A stretch of DNA of 64,000 bases from an uncultured Flavobacteriaceae bacterium (GCA_934675205.1 CAKUPQ010000001.1:372001-436000), one strand, 5' to 3'; shown: positions 1 through 7,641, counted from the stretch's first letter. Numbers and translations: made by a program. Notes: a model not told the origin generated them from the letters alone.

Positions 1-1
1 T

Positions 2-253
2 TCAAATGTTATAGCCATTGAAAATGATATATCATTTTCTTCAGATTTAAATAAGCTGATTGACCTTAATTTAATAATGGATAGGTTTAGAAACACTTTG
101 ATTACGGTTTGTTTAGCCTTTTTATCGTATGGATTATATACAGAATACTCACGAGCTAAAAACAGGCTGTTTTTAGTTTTGTTTTTTATCTTTTTTGCAC
201 TCTCTTTATTGAGCATTGTATTATCATTTATAGCAGGACTTTTTATAATTTAA
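2..253 (+). CDS. C-terminal part of a membrane protein (5' end outside window)
   Basis: An open frame enters from the left edge and stops at 251-253, giving the last 83 residues of a protein. It has no start in the window. The visible part has a short polar stretch, then a hydrophobic segment around residues 38-48, a basic/polar turn (TEYSRAKNR), and a long strongly hydrophobic C-terminal segment rich in Phe, Leu and Ile. This indicates an integral membrane protein with its C terminus in or just past the membrane. No family is recognisable from this fragment. It converges on the minus-strand gene that ends 8 bases later. Confidence 0.6.
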   Translation, partial: SNVIAIENDISFSSDLNKLIDLNLIMDRFRNTLITVCLAFLSYGLYTEYSRAKNRLFLVLFFIFFALSLLSIVLSFIAGLFII

Positions 254-260
254 AACCTGT

Positions 261-1409
261 TTATAACCTAATCCCAATCGAAAATTCCAAAGCATCGGCT
301 TTTGCTATATGGGTTTTGAGGAAAATCCCTCCAAAAATGGTATTTGAAAAATAATATTTCAATCCTAATCTTTGGTATATAGCAACATCGTCATTAAACG
401 GAGCGTACACATAATATCCGAATTGCCCCTCGACAGAAAGCTGGTTTAAAAACATTTCGTATCCTGCAAAAACTCCGATTCGCTTGTAGTCTTCATCTCC
501 CTTGGCATCAAATTCAGGATAAGCAACCGAAAGATAATGAATATGCTCTTTCAGATATTGCATCAAAAACAAATCTGCTCCAAGCTGAAAAGCACTTTGT
601 TTGGAAATCCGTTTGTCTGCATATCCCGAAAAAACATAAAACGGATATTGCTTTGAACCCACTACTGCACTCGAATTGATTCCGCTTCGGAAAGCGAAAT
701 TATATTTTATTTTCTCGGAAAAATCTTCTTTTTCGTGACGAATATATTCAGGATTTTCGGAATCAAAGTCATAATTCAACCCCAAATTAAAAGCAATGGT
801 ATTTGTGCTTGTATTCGGAGCTTTCATTCGTGCATTGGAATAATGATGTAACGAAATTCCCGTCTGAAAACCGAATCCTTTGTAAATATTTTGCTTTTTG
901 TAATTGAGCATAAAATAAGTCGAAGGCATAAAATGTGTTCCGTAAGCAACATTCCGAAAGTTGGTTTCTTTGTCGTACGGATTGGTGTTATAAGTAACTC
1001 CTTGTGCTACTCTCAAAGCCAAATTCCGATTCAGAAAATAAAATGTCAAATGTCCGTACAACGAATATTGCTCTCCCAAAACCTCGTTTTTCATATCCTG
1101 ATAAGTAGCAGAAATTCCGTAATCAGGATAATTATAAAGAGATTCCCACTCTTTTTCTCCGAAAGTCTGTTTGTTCAGTGTGAGAATCATTCCCTCCGGA
1201 TGTCCTTTGATAAGGTGCTTTATGGTAGAGCGATGTTCCATTATATTTCCGTAAAAATAATCTGCCTCCAAGCTAAAATGATTTTGAGAGAAAGTTTTGA
1301 GAGAAAAGAAAAAAGAAAAAAGAAAAAAGAGAAAAGAAAAGTTCGAAACTCGAAGTCCGAAGTCCGAAGATTTGAAAGTTTTACCTATAATTTGTAATTC
1401 GTAATTCAT
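261..1409 (-). CDS. acyloxyacyl hydrolase / PagL-like lipid A 3-O-deacylase
   Basis: Predicted outer membrane beta-barrel enzyme of the PagL/acyloxyacyl hydrolase family, which removes a fatty acid from lipid A. The family motif HxSN is visible as H189-Y-S191-N192, followed by the usual Ala-Arg, Pro-Asn and a glycine/aromatic-rich barrel. At 382 aa it is longer than enterobacterial PagL, as is common for Bacteroidota homologues. The signal peptide is unusual: the hydrophobic core (about residues 24-37, nearly all Phe, Leu and Ser) is encoded by a GAAAAAA heptamer tract and the first residues MNYEL come from another heptamer repeat, so the n-region is unusually long. The only ATG in frame lies inside that repeat. 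It lies 3 bp after the cyclo-ligase stop, so the two are probably cotranscribed. Confidence 0.75.
   Translation of the reverse strand: MNYELQIIGKTFKSSDFGLRVSNFSFLFFLFSFFFSLKTFSQNHFSLEADYFYGNIMEHRSTIKHLIKGHPEGMILTLNKQTFGEKEWESLYNYPDYGISATYQDMKNEVLGEQYSLYGHLTFYFLNRNLALRVAQGVTYNTNPYDKETNFRNVAYGTHFMPSTYFMLNYKKQNIYKGFGFQTGISLHHYSNARMKAPNTSTNTIAFNLGLNYDFDSENPEYIRHEKEDFSEKIKYNFAFRSGINSSAVVGSKQYPFYVFSGYADKRISKQSAFQLGADLFLMQYLKEHIHYLSVAYPEFDAKGDEDYKRIGVFAGYEMFLNQLSVEGQFGYYVYAPFNDDVAIYQRLGLKYYFSNTIFGGIFLKTHIAKADALEFSIGIRL
1308..1328. repeat. three heptamers GAAAAAA in the signal-peptide codons
   Basis: Three perfect copies of the 7-bp unit GAAAAAA (G at 1308, 1315 and 1322, next G at 1329), inside a longer purine-only tract from about 1301 to 1341. 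On the coding (minus) strand it encodes the Phe/Leu/Ser core of the signal peptide of the PagL-like gene. Seven is not a multiple of three, so gain or loss of one unit would shift the frame. Confidence 0.85.
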
Positions 1410-1428
1410 AATTCATAATTCGTAATTC
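1394..1428. repeat. five tandem heptamers RTAATTC across a gene junction
   Basis: Five consecutive 7-bp units: GTAATTC, GTAATTC, ATAATTC, ATAATTC, GTAATTC. The array covers the last codons and stop of the 5-formyltetrahydrofolate cyclo-ligase gene (stop at 1413-1415) and the start codon of the PagL-like gene (1407-1409). Both proteins therefore carry the same residues NYEL, one at its C terminus and the other at its N terminus. A second minus-strand ATG at 1414-1416 lies one heptamer away in another frame. Confidence 0.9.
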
Positions 1429-1991
1429 TGAAATTGATAAATTTCATTCGGAGTTACACAAAAATCCAAAGGAATATCCGAGTCTGAAACATCATCAATT
1501 TCTTCTTCCGCTTCAAAAAAAGAAAGTCCGATTTTTATCACATCAGTTTTACATTCGTTAAGAAAATTATCATAAAAACCTTTTCCGTACCCTACCCTGT
1601 TTCCTTTTTTGTCATAAGCCAAAAGTGGCACAAAAACCACATCAATTTTGTTGGACGGAACTTCAATTCCGTCAATAGGTTCGGGAATATTAAAAGCACT
1701 TTTTTTGATTTTAGTATTCTCGGTAAGCAAAAAATGAATCATCTTTCGTCCTTCAAAAACCGTTTTAGAAATGACAACTTCCTTGTCTTTTCCCATTAAG
1801 ATTTGAAGAATATATTCTGTGTTAATTTCGTTTAATTCCTCAATAGTAAGGAACAAATGGAAATAGGTTTTGTCCCAAACCTCAAGCGAAAGCAACTGAT
1901 TGGCAATTGCTATACTTCGTTCTTCTTTTTCGTTTTCGGTCAAAAAACCACGAAGTTTTTTGTAATAAATCCGAAGTTGTTTTTTATCCAT
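1413..1991 (-). CDS. 5-formyltetrahydrofolate cyclo-ligase
   Basis: Cytosolic enzyme that converts 5-formyltetrahydrofolate to 5,10-methenyltetrahydrofolate with ATP, salvaging folate. At 192 aa it has the normal family length. The family signature is clear: VFVPLLAYD followed by GYGKGFYD at residues 134-141, which binds ATP phosphate, plus the basic N-terminal segment KKQLRIYYKKLR. The start is divergent from lspA with only 38 bp between the two ATGs, and the lspA promoter sits in that gap. Its 3' end lies in the heptamer repeat, so the last residues (NYEL) are repeat-encoded and probably dispensable. Confidence 0.93.
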   Translation of the reverse strand: MDKKQLRIYYKKLRGFLTENEKEERSIAIANQLLSLEVWDKTYFHLFLTIEELNEINTEYILQILMGKDKEVVISKTVFEGRKMIHFLLTENTKIKKSAFNIPEPIDGIEVPSNKIDVVFVPLLAYDKKGNRVGYGKGFYDNFLNECKTDVIKIGLSFFEAEEEIDDVSDSDIPLDFCVTPNEIYQFQNYEL

Positions 1992-2002
1992 TTTTTAATT
2001 CC

Positions 2003-2010
2003 TATTTTTG
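2003..2010 (+). promoter_or_regulatory. Bacteroidota -7 element before lspA
   Basis: TATTTTTG matches the TAnnTTTG -7 consensus; a TTG at 1977-1979, 23 bp upstream, could be the -33 element. It lies 20 bp before the chosen lspA ATG, which supports that start over upstream in-frame codons. Confidence 0.65.
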
Positions 2011-2029
2011 CAGGGTTAAAAATAAGAAA

Positions 2030-2623
2030 ATGTCCTTAAAAAAAGCTTGGTTACTGATAATTTTGATTCTGATTATTGACCAATGGTCAAAAATTTACAT
2101 AAAAACGAATTTTGTTTATGATGAAGCCTATAAAGTTTTTGGGTTAGATTGGTTTCAGATTAAATTCGTAGAAAATGACGGAATGGCTTTCGGAATGACC
2201 TTACCAACCCAATACGGAAAGTTGATTCTGACACTTTTCAGAATCGGAGTAGTAATCGGAATAGCCTATTGGCTTTGGGACAGCTTCCGAAAAAATGCGT
2301 CAAATTATCTCACAGTTGCCATTGCCTGTATCATTGCAGGAGCTTTAGGAAACATTATTGATTCGGTTTTTTACGGAGTTATTTTTGACCATTCCTACGG
2401 ACAGGTAGCAACTCTTTTTGCGGATAATCCTTACGGAACTTGGTTTCACGGATATGTAGTGGATATGTTTTATTTTCCCTTGTTTAAAATTCCTCTTTCG
2501 GAAGGTAAATACTATCAGTTTTTTAATGCAATTTTTAATGTGGCTGATGTGGCTATCAGTACAGGAGTGGGAATTCTGATTGTCTTCAACAAACGGGCTT
2601 TCGGGAAAAAGGTTAATGAGTGA
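2030..2623 (+). CDS. lspA: lipoprotein signal peptidase (signal peptidase II)
   Basis: Inner membrane aspartyl protease that cleaves prolipoprotein signal peptides before the lipid-modified cysteine. The protein is 197 aa with four hydrophobic segments. Conserved blocks are present: an NDGMAFGM block around residue 49, GNIID with catalytic Asp111, and NVADV with catalytic Asp173. Between them is an insertion (about residues 115-160) typical of longer Bacteroidota versions. The start at 2030 was chosen because upstream in-frame codons would run through the promoter; the protein then begins MSLKKAWLL, a usual LspA start. Its products include the SusD and other lipoproteins encoded further along this window. 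Confidence 0.95.
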   Translation: MSLKKAWLLIILILIIDQWSKIYIKTNFVYDEAYKVFGLDWFQIKFVENDGMAFGMTLPTQYGKLILTLFRIGVVIGIAYWLWDSFRKNASNYLTVAIACIIAGALGNIIDSVFYGVIFDHSYGQVATLFADNPYGTWFHGYVVDMFYFPLFKIPLSEGKYYQFFNAIFNVADVAISTGVGILIVFNKRAFGKKVNE

Positions 2624-2652
2624 TGATTATTGGTTAATGGTTGTTCTCGATA

Positions 2653-2672
2653 CCTGTCTGCCACAGGCAGGC
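2653..2672. repeat. short palindromic intergenic repeat, copy 1
   Basis: CCTGTCTGCCACAGGCAGGC can fold as CTGCC-ACA-GGCAG. It lies in the 68-bp gap between the convergent lspA and GAF-protein genes. A near copy starting with the same ten bases (CCTGTCTGCC) is at 21879-21898, so it belongs to a dispersed family. Confidence 0.7.
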
Positions 2673-2691
2673 AAGATAATTCTTCACTTCG

Positions 2692-3204
2692 TTACAAATT
2701 ATTTTTACTCGAACTGACGTATTGCTTATTGCCAATCACCTCGCAAACCCATTCCAAAAAGTGTTCGTCTTCTTCTGTAAATGGGTCTAATGTTTCGGAA
2801 TCAATATCAATTTGCCCGATATTTTTTCCGTTTACAAAAATAGGAATGACAATTTCTGATTTTACAGTCAAACTACAAGCAATATAATTGTTCTGTGCTT
2901 TCACATCAGGAACTACAAAATTTTGGTTAGACAGGGCAACTTGTCCGCAAATTCCTTTCCCGAACGGAATTGTGGTGTGGTCTGTCGGAGTGCCTGAATA
3001 TTGAGCCAATTCCAAAACTTTTTCGCTTTCATTATGAAAATAAAAACCAACCCAATCGTAATGCGAAACCTCTTTGCGGAGCAAATCGCAAATGTTTTGT
3101 AATTTTTCTTCTTTAGAAGTGTTACGGTCTGATATGATGTCGCTTATTTTCGGTTTTAGTATTTCAAACATTTTATTAAGAGTCTGTTTAAATTTGTTTT
3201 CCAA
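2692..3204 (-). CDS. GAF domain protein, free methionine-R-sulfoxide reductase-like
   Basis: Single GAF domain of 170 aa with the pattern of free methionine (R)-sulfoxide reductases (fRMsr): HYDWVGFYF, GKGICGQVA, YIACS, then SEIVIPIFVNGKNIGQIDIDS. fRMsr enzymes reduce free Met-R-sulfoxide using up to three conserved cysteines. Two are present here at the expected 24-residue spacing (in GICG and IACS, matching E. coli Cys94 and Cys118). The third position, ten residues before GICG, is His instead of Cys. Catalysis with an altered recycling path, or a ligand-binding role, are both possible. The gene converges on lspA and stands alone. Confidence 0.8.
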   Translation of the reverse strand: MENKFKQTLNKMFEILKPKISDIISDRNTSKEEKLQNICDLLRKEVSHYDWVGFYFHNESEKVLELAQYSGTPTDHTTIPFGKGICGQVALSNQNFVVPDVKAQNNYIACSLTVKSEIVIPIFVNGKNIGQIDIDSETLDPFTEEDEHFLEWVCEVIGNKQYVSSSKNNL

Positions 3205-3364
3205 GAGATGTATAGGTTTTTTTGAGCGAAAAAGGCATAAAAGAACTGTCTAAAATAATTTTAAACAGATTCTAAGTGTTGATACGGCAAAATTAACAAA
3301 CATTTACTGATGTATTAGTATAACTTTTAGAGAATTGGAAATACATTTACCAAAAAACAATTTT

Positions 3365-4087
3365 ATGCAAAAAAAACTACCCCTACTCTTTCTTCTCTTT
3401 TTTAGCTTTTCAGTTTTTTCGCAGGAAAAAATTGCAAAAGGAAAAGTGATTATCAATGCTGCTCTTCACAATGTTAAAGTCGAAAATATCAATCGGGAAA
3501 TAAGTGTCCGTACTGATGAAAACGGAGGTTTTAGCATCATTGCAAGTGAGGGAGAAGTACTTGTTTTTTCTGGGCTAAACATCAACAGAAAAGTGTTTTT
3601 TCTCAAAAAAGAACACTTTGAAAATCCTTTTGAAATAGACCTCAAAACAACGGACATCGAAATTGAAGAAGTCGAAGTCGGAAAACAAATTGACTTGGGT
3701 TTTGGAGGAAAAAAACTCACTCCGGCCGAAAGAAGATTGCAAACAGCAACAGATACAAATCTTCAATATTCTGTAATAATCCCCACTCTCCGATTTAGTA
3801 TAGATCCCTTACTGAACAGAATGTCCGGAAAGACAAAAAGACTCAAAAAACTACTTGAAATGGAACAGCAAGAACGAATGTTTTTAGAGCTTGATTATTA
3901 TTTTGATGAAGATTTTTATGTACATTCGCTTGGATTAAAACCTGAAAACATCAATGATTTTAAATATTTTTTGATTGAAGATTTTAAGTTTCAAAATGTT
4001 TTAAAACACGGAAACGAAAACAACATTATCATAGAAACAATCAAAATGTATGAATCCTACCAAAAAATAAAAACCGATGAGGATTAA
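3365..4087 (+). CDS. exported carboxypeptidase-regulatory-like protein, paralogue 1 of 3
   Basis: 240-aa exported protein starting at ATG 3365, chosen because MQKKLPLLFLLFFSFSVFSQ is a clean signal peptide, while the upstream in-frame ATG at 3335 adds ten polar residues. After cleavage comes a beta-rich region like the CarboxypepD-regulatory fold (ALHNVKVENI, RTDENGGFSI, GEVLVFSGL), then a family-specific segment (LTPAERRLQTAT, FSIDPLLNRMSGKTKRLKK) and an acidic/aromatic C-terminal region. The biochemical role is unknown. It is first of three tandem paralogues, each overlapping the next by 11 bp at a very similar junction, which indicates one operon. It is the most diverged member. Confidence 0.8.
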   Translation: MQKKLPLLFLLFFSFSVFSQEKIAKGKVIINAALHNVKVENINREISVRTDENGGFSIIASEGEVLVFSGLNINRKVFFLKKEHFENPFEIDLKTTDIEIEEVEVGKQIDLGFGGKKLTPAERRLQTATDTNLQYSVIIPTLRFSIDPLLNRMSGKTKRLKKLLEMEQQERMFLELDYYFDEDFYVHSLGLKPENINDFKYFLIEDFKFQNVLKHGNENNIIIETIKMYESYQKIKTDED

Positions 4088-4835
4088 AACGTTACTTTTC
4101 TGCTTACTGCCTGTTTTCTGTTTTTGTCAGGAAAAAAATTTTAGTGGAAAAATAGAAACAGGGGCTTTGCTTGCTAATGTTTTGGTTGTAAATCTCACCA
4201 ACGAAACCGAAACCCGAACAGACGGATTCGGGAGATTTTCCATCAAGGCAGAAGCAAGAGATTTACTTGTCTTTTCGGGAGAATTTATCCGAAGAAAACG
4301 CTTTTTGGTTGAAGAAGAACACTTCGGAAAAGAAAATATAATTCCGTTGGAAGTTCAAGATATTGAAATTGAAGCCGTTACTATCGAACGATTTGATATC
4401 AATCCCGAAGATTTAGGGCTTGTTCCCAAAGGTCAGAAACGATATACTCCGACAGAAAAACGACTTTTTACAGCTCTTGATGAAGAACATTTAGGAGCTT
4501 TAATCAACTGGATTACGGGAAAAACCAGAATACTGAAAATATTAGTCGAAATGGAGCGGGAAGACCAAAAAGTTGCCTATTTGTCTAATCTTTTTGAAGA
4601 TGATTTTTTTACGGAAAGACTCAAAATAGAACCTGATAATGTAATGGAATTCAAGTATTTTGCCGTTCATTTTATCGAGAAAGAAATCGGAAATAACTTG
4701 CCTGAAAAATATTTGTTGAACAATAATATAAGCTATTTAAAAAGCCTTTCCAAAGGAGAAACCGAATTGATTCTGATTACCTTAGCCGAAAAATATTTGG
4801 AATTAAAAAACGAAAGTACAACCGATGAAAAATAA
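4077..4835 (+). CDS. exported carboxypeptidase-regulatory-like protein, paralogue 2 of 3
   Basis: 252 aa with signal peptide MRIKTLLFCLLPVFCFCQ. The next hundred or so residues (GKIETGALLANVLVVNLTN through DLGLVPKGQKRYTP) are almost identical to paralogue 3, while the C-terminal half is diverged, and it lacks the FSIDP segment present in the other two. The start codon overlaps the end of paralogue 1 by 11 bp and the stop overlaps paralogue 3 by 11 bp, so translation is probably coupled. The function is unknown; the fold resembles the CarboxypepD-regulatory domains that precede many Bacteroidota outer membrane proteins, but no barrel or plug follows. Confidence 0.8.
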   Translation: MRIKTLLFCLLPVFCFCQEKNFSGKIETGALLANVLVVNLTNETETRTDGFGRFSIKAEARDLLVFSGEFIRRKRFLVEEEHFGKENIIPLEVQDIEIEAVTIERFDINPEDLGLVPKGQKRYTPTEKRLFTALDEEHLGALINWITGKTRILKILVEMEREDQKVAYLSNLFEDDFFTERLKIEPDNVMEFKYFAVHFIEKEIGNNLPEKYLLNNNISYLKSLSKGETELILITLAEKYLELKNESTTDEK

Positions 4836-5586
4836 CATTTTGATATGGCTTTTGTTTCCGATATTCTGTTTTTCTCAAGAAAAAAATTTTAGGGGAAAAA
4901 TAGAAACAGGGGCTTTGCTTGCTAATGTTTTGGTTGTAAATCTCACCAACCAAACCGAAACCCGAACAGACGGATTTGGGAGGTTTTCCATCAAGGCAGA
5001 AGAAGGAGATTTACTTGTTTTTTCGGGAGAATTTGTCCGAAGAAAACGCTTTTTGATTGAAGAAGAACACTTCGGAAAAGAACATATAATTCCACTCGAA
5101 GTTCAGGATATTGAAATTGAAGCAGTTACCATCGAACGATTTGACATCAATCCCGAAGATTTAGGACTTGTTCCCGAAGGACAAAAACGATATACCCCTG
5201 CAGAAAGACGACTCCGAACAGCCACGAACTGGTCTCCCGAATTAGGAGTAGGAACAATGCCGGGAGTGAGCTTCAGCATTGACCCGATTATAAATGCCAT
5301 AACGGGAAAAACCAAAATACTTAAAAACTTGGTCGAAATGGAACGGGAAGGCATCAGAGTATCTTATTTGTCAGACGTTTTTAATGATGATTATTTTACG
5401 GAAAAACTCGAAATTCATGCTGATAATGTTACGGAGTTCAAATATTTCGCCCTGTACAAAATACTGAAAAATATTCCCCAAAAACACAGGACAAACTACA
5501 TCAAAAGACTTTCTAAAAATGATTGGGAGTTGTTTTTGATTCCGTTAGCAACCAAATACCTTGCTCTCAAGAGTGAAGACAAATAA
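4825..5586 (+). CDS. exported carboxypeptidase-regulatory-like protein, paralogue 3 of 3
   Basis: 253 aa with signal peptide MKNNILIWLLFPIFCFSQ. It has the same order of parts as its neighbours: regulatory-domain-like beta region, VQDIEIEAVTIERFDINP linker, YTPAERRLRTAT motif, FSIDPIINAITGKTKILK motif, and a diverged C-terminal region ending in a repeated ALKSE-type tail. Its first half is nearly identical to paralogue 2 at DNA level, pointing to recent duplication or gene conversion. A strong terminator starts 3 bp after the stop, so this is the last gene of the operon. Confidence 0.8.
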   Translation: MKNNILIWLLFPIFCFSQEKNFRGKIETGALLANVLVVNLTNQTETRTDGFGRFSIKAEEGDLLVFSGEFVRRKRFLIEEEHFGKEHIIPLEVQDIEIEAVTIERFDINPEDLGLVPEGQKRYTPAERRLRTATNWSPELGVGTMPGVSFSIDPIINAITGKTKILKNLVEMEREGIRVSYLSDVFNDDYFTEKLEIHADNVTEFKYFALYKILKNIPQKHRTNYIKRLSKNDWELFLIPLATKYLALKSEDK

Positions 5587-5613
5587 AAAAGCCCTGATTT
5601 TCAGGGCTTTTTT
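5587..5613. terminator. bidirectional rho-independent terminator
   Basis: Stem GCCCTGA / TCAGGGC with a TTT loop, flanked by an A-run upstream and a T-run downstream, so it works on both strands. It ends the three-paralogue operon (plus) and the tRNA-Gly transcript (minus). Confidence 0.9.
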
Positions 5614-5619
5614 ATCTTG

Positions 5620-5692
5620 AGCGGAAGACGAGGGTCGAACTCGCGACATTCAGCTTGGAAGGCTGACGCTCTACCAACTGAGCTACTTCCGC
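5620..5692 (-). tRNA. tRNA-Gly (anticodon UCC)
   Basis: 73-nt cloverleaf on the minus strand. The acceptor stem GCGGAAG pairs with CTTCCGC; the D-arm GCTCAGTTGGTAGAGC, anticodon loop CTTCCAA and T-arm GAGTTCGACCCTC are all present. The discriminator is U and CCA is not encoded. Its promoter is just upstream. Confidence 0.95.
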
Positions 5693-5703
5693 TTTTGTGA
5701 GTG

Positions 5704-5736
5704 CAAATATAATACGCTTTTCAAATATAATCCAAA
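5704..5736 (-). promoter_or_regulatory. promoter of tRNA-Gly
   Basis: On the minus strand, TATATTTG (plus 5704-5711) matches TAnnTTTG and a TTTG at plus 5733-5736 lies 21 bp further upstream as the -33 element. The tRNA 5' end is 11 bp downstream. Confidence 0.8.
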
Positions 5737-5982
5737 TATTTTTTGAAAATTTTTTACACTTTTCTTGTATTCGAATAAAAATCAGCTATTTATGACTGAT
5801 TAAAGTAAAAATATATCATCAGAATATCTATAATAAAATAAATATTTCCGATATTTGTGGAATTATGGATACGATTTGGACAGATTTATTACCGCATCTG
5901 AAGTTTCTTATTAAGAGAAATCCTGAGTGAATCAGTTAAAACCTGACTTTCACAAGATGTTTAATTATAAAAAATTAAAATT
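5737..5982 (+). other. AT-rich intergenic region with a hairpin before hmgA
   Basis: About 250 bp without a gene. No exact TAnnTTTG element was found on the plus strand near hmgA. The one clear structure is a hairpin at 5927-5953 (GTGAATCAG pairing with CTGA-CT-TTCAC), about 30 bp before the hmgA start, which would lie in the 5' leader if transcription starts upstream of it. Confidence 0.4.
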
Positions 5983-7140
5983 ATGCCTTTTTATCATAAA
6001 TTAGGAAAAATTCCACACAAAAGACACATACAATTCCGTAAGGAAGACGGAAGCTTGTATTACGAACAGCTTTTTGGAACAGTTGGTTTTGACGGAATGT
6101 CAACCAATTCTTACCACGAACATCGTCCGACACAGGTAAAAGAAATCCGTAAACAATATAGTGTTGCCCCAAAAATTGCGAAAGAAAACAACATTCAGTC
6201 ATATCGGTTAAGAGGATTTGAGGTTAAACCTGAAAATGATTTTTTAGAAAGTCGAAAAATCGTGCTGACCAATAGTGATTGTCATATTGCATTGGCTGCT
6301 CCGAAAGAATCAATGAAAGATTATTTCTATAAAAATACAGATTCTGACGAAGTAATTTTCATTCACAAAGGAACGGGAAAACTACGTACTTTTTTAGGGA
6401 ATCTCGATTTCAAATACGGAGATTATTTGGTTATTCCCAGGGGAATGATTTACCAAATGGAATTCGACACACAAGACAATCGTTTGTTTATTGTGGAATC
6501 GAAACGTCCTGTTTACACTCCGAAACGATACCGAAATTGGTTCGGACAGCTGCTGGAACACACGCCTTTTTGCGAAAGAGATATCCGTCAGCCACAGGAA
6601 TTGGAAACGTATGACGAAAAAGGCGATTTTGTAATTAAAGTAAAAAAGAAAGACGAAATTTTCGAAATGATCTATGCGACACATCCGTTTGATGTAGTCG
6701 GATATGACGGATTTAACTATCCGTATGCCCTTTCGATTCACGATTTCGAGCCGATTACGGGAAGAATCCATCAACCACCTCCGGTACATCAAACATTCGA
6801 AACCGATGCGTTTGTGATTTGTTCGTTTGTTCCGAGATTGTACGATTACCATCCGCTTTCGATTCCTGCTCCTTACAACCACAGCAATATTGACTCTGAT
6901 GAGGTTTTGTATTATGTGGACGGAGATTTTATGAGCAGAAACGACATCGAGGCCGGACATATTTCGTTGCACCCTGCGGGAATTCCTCACGGACCGCACC
7001 CGGGAGCTTATGAGAGAAGTATCGGAAAATTAGACACACAGGAATTAGCTGTTATGGTGGATACGTTCAAACCGCTTATGGTTACGGAAGAAGCGATGAA
7101 AGTGGCAGATGACAAATATTTCCAATCTTGGTTAGAATAA
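5983..7140 (+). CDS. hmgA: homogentisate 1,2-dioxygenase
   Basis: Non-haem iron enzyme that opens the ring of homogentisate to maleylacetoacetate in tyrosine catabolism. The 385-aa protein is the shorter bacterial form with two cupin-like halves. Strong blocks are HTPFCERDIRQP, DGFNYPYALSIHDFEP, PVHQTFETDAFVICSFVPR and the iron-binding C-terminal region: His300 (PYNHSN), Glu307 (DSDEV) and His336 (GIPHGPHP) are the likely ligands. It is followed after 3 bp by a small membrane protein and then by hpd, whose product makes homogentisate, so the three genes probably form a tyrosine-degradation operon. Maleylacetoacetate isomerase and fumarylacetoacetase are not in this window. Confidence 0.93.
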   Translation: MPFYHKLGKIPHKRHIQFRKEDGSLYYEQLFGTVGFDGMSTNSYHEHRPTQVKEIRKQYSVAPKIAKENNIQSYRLRGFEVKPENDFLESRKIVLTNSDCHIALAAPKESMKDYFYKNTDSDEVIFIHKGTGKLRTFLGNLDFKYGDYLVIPRGMIYQMEFDTQDNRLFIVESKRPVYTPKRYRNWFGQLLEHTPFCERDIRQPQELETYDEKGDFVIKVKKKDEIFEMIYATHPFDVVGYDGFNYPYALSIHDFEPITGRIHQPPPVHQTFETDAFVICSFVPRLYDYHPLSIPAPYNHSNIDSDEVLYYVDGDFMSRNDIEAGHISLHPAGIPHGPHPGAYERSIGKLDTQELAVMVDTFKPLMVTEEAMKVADDKYFQSWLE

Positions 7141-7143
7141 TAT

Positions 7144-7590
7144 ATGAATCAAAATAAATTACCAGCAGACCCGTCTGCAACCATACTCGGAATTATTGCT
7201 CTTGTTATAGCGATTACTTTAGGTTGTTGCGGACTATCAGCAATAGGGCTTATCTTGTCTATAATAGGTTTAGTAACGGCAAACAGCAGTTTAAGAGAAT
7301 ACGCTTTAAACCCTGAAAATTATCTTCTGAGTAGTAGGTCAAATGTAAACACAGCTCGTATATTAAACATTATTGCATTAGTATTAAACTCTTTGATTAC
7401 TTTGGTTTTTATAGCTTACTTTGTAATTTATGGTGCTTTTATGCACACCATTTTTAATCAGGTAAGAGATATACAGAATTGGGAAGAAGAAGAATACTAC
7501 GATGATGGATATTATTATGACGATTCAGAAGACAGCCTTTTTATCGAAGAAGAAAGTGATTCGTTATATTACTATGAAGATAGTATTTAG
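7144..7590 (+). CDS. small CCC-motif/DUF4190-like membrane protein
   Basis: 148-aa protein with two hydrophobic regions: about residues 13-45 (a hairpin containing GCCGLSAIGLILSIIGL) and 75-98. The C-terminal 45 residues are extremely acidic and Tyr-rich (EEEEYYDDGYYYDD). The first region matches the CCC-motif/DUF4190 family of short membrane proteins of unknown function, though only two of the cysteines are consecutive here. It starts 3 bp after hmgA and ends 51 bp before hpd, so it sits inside the homogentisate operon. A role in that pathway is not evident; it may be a small integral-membrane passenger. Confidence 0.7.
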   Translation: MNQNKLPADPSATILGIIALVIAITLGCCGLSAIGLILSIIGLVTANSSLREYALNPENYLLSSRSNVNTARILNIIALVLNSLITLVFIAYFVIYGAFMHTIFNQVRDIQNWEEEEYYDDGYYYDDSEDSLFIEEESDSLYYYEDSI

Positions 7591-7641
7591 ATAGAAAAAA
7601 ACAGAATAAAGATTTTTAAAACAACAAAAAACAGAAATAAA

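Noticed and set aside
1907..2029. Upstream extension of lspA
   Set aside because: Residues before 2030 run antisense through the cyclo-ligase gene and cross the promoter; the shorter start matches family length.
5927..5953. Hairpin before hmgA as a riboswitch
   Set aside because: It is a short stem with a bulge and no known aptamer pattern; recorded only as a leader hairpin.
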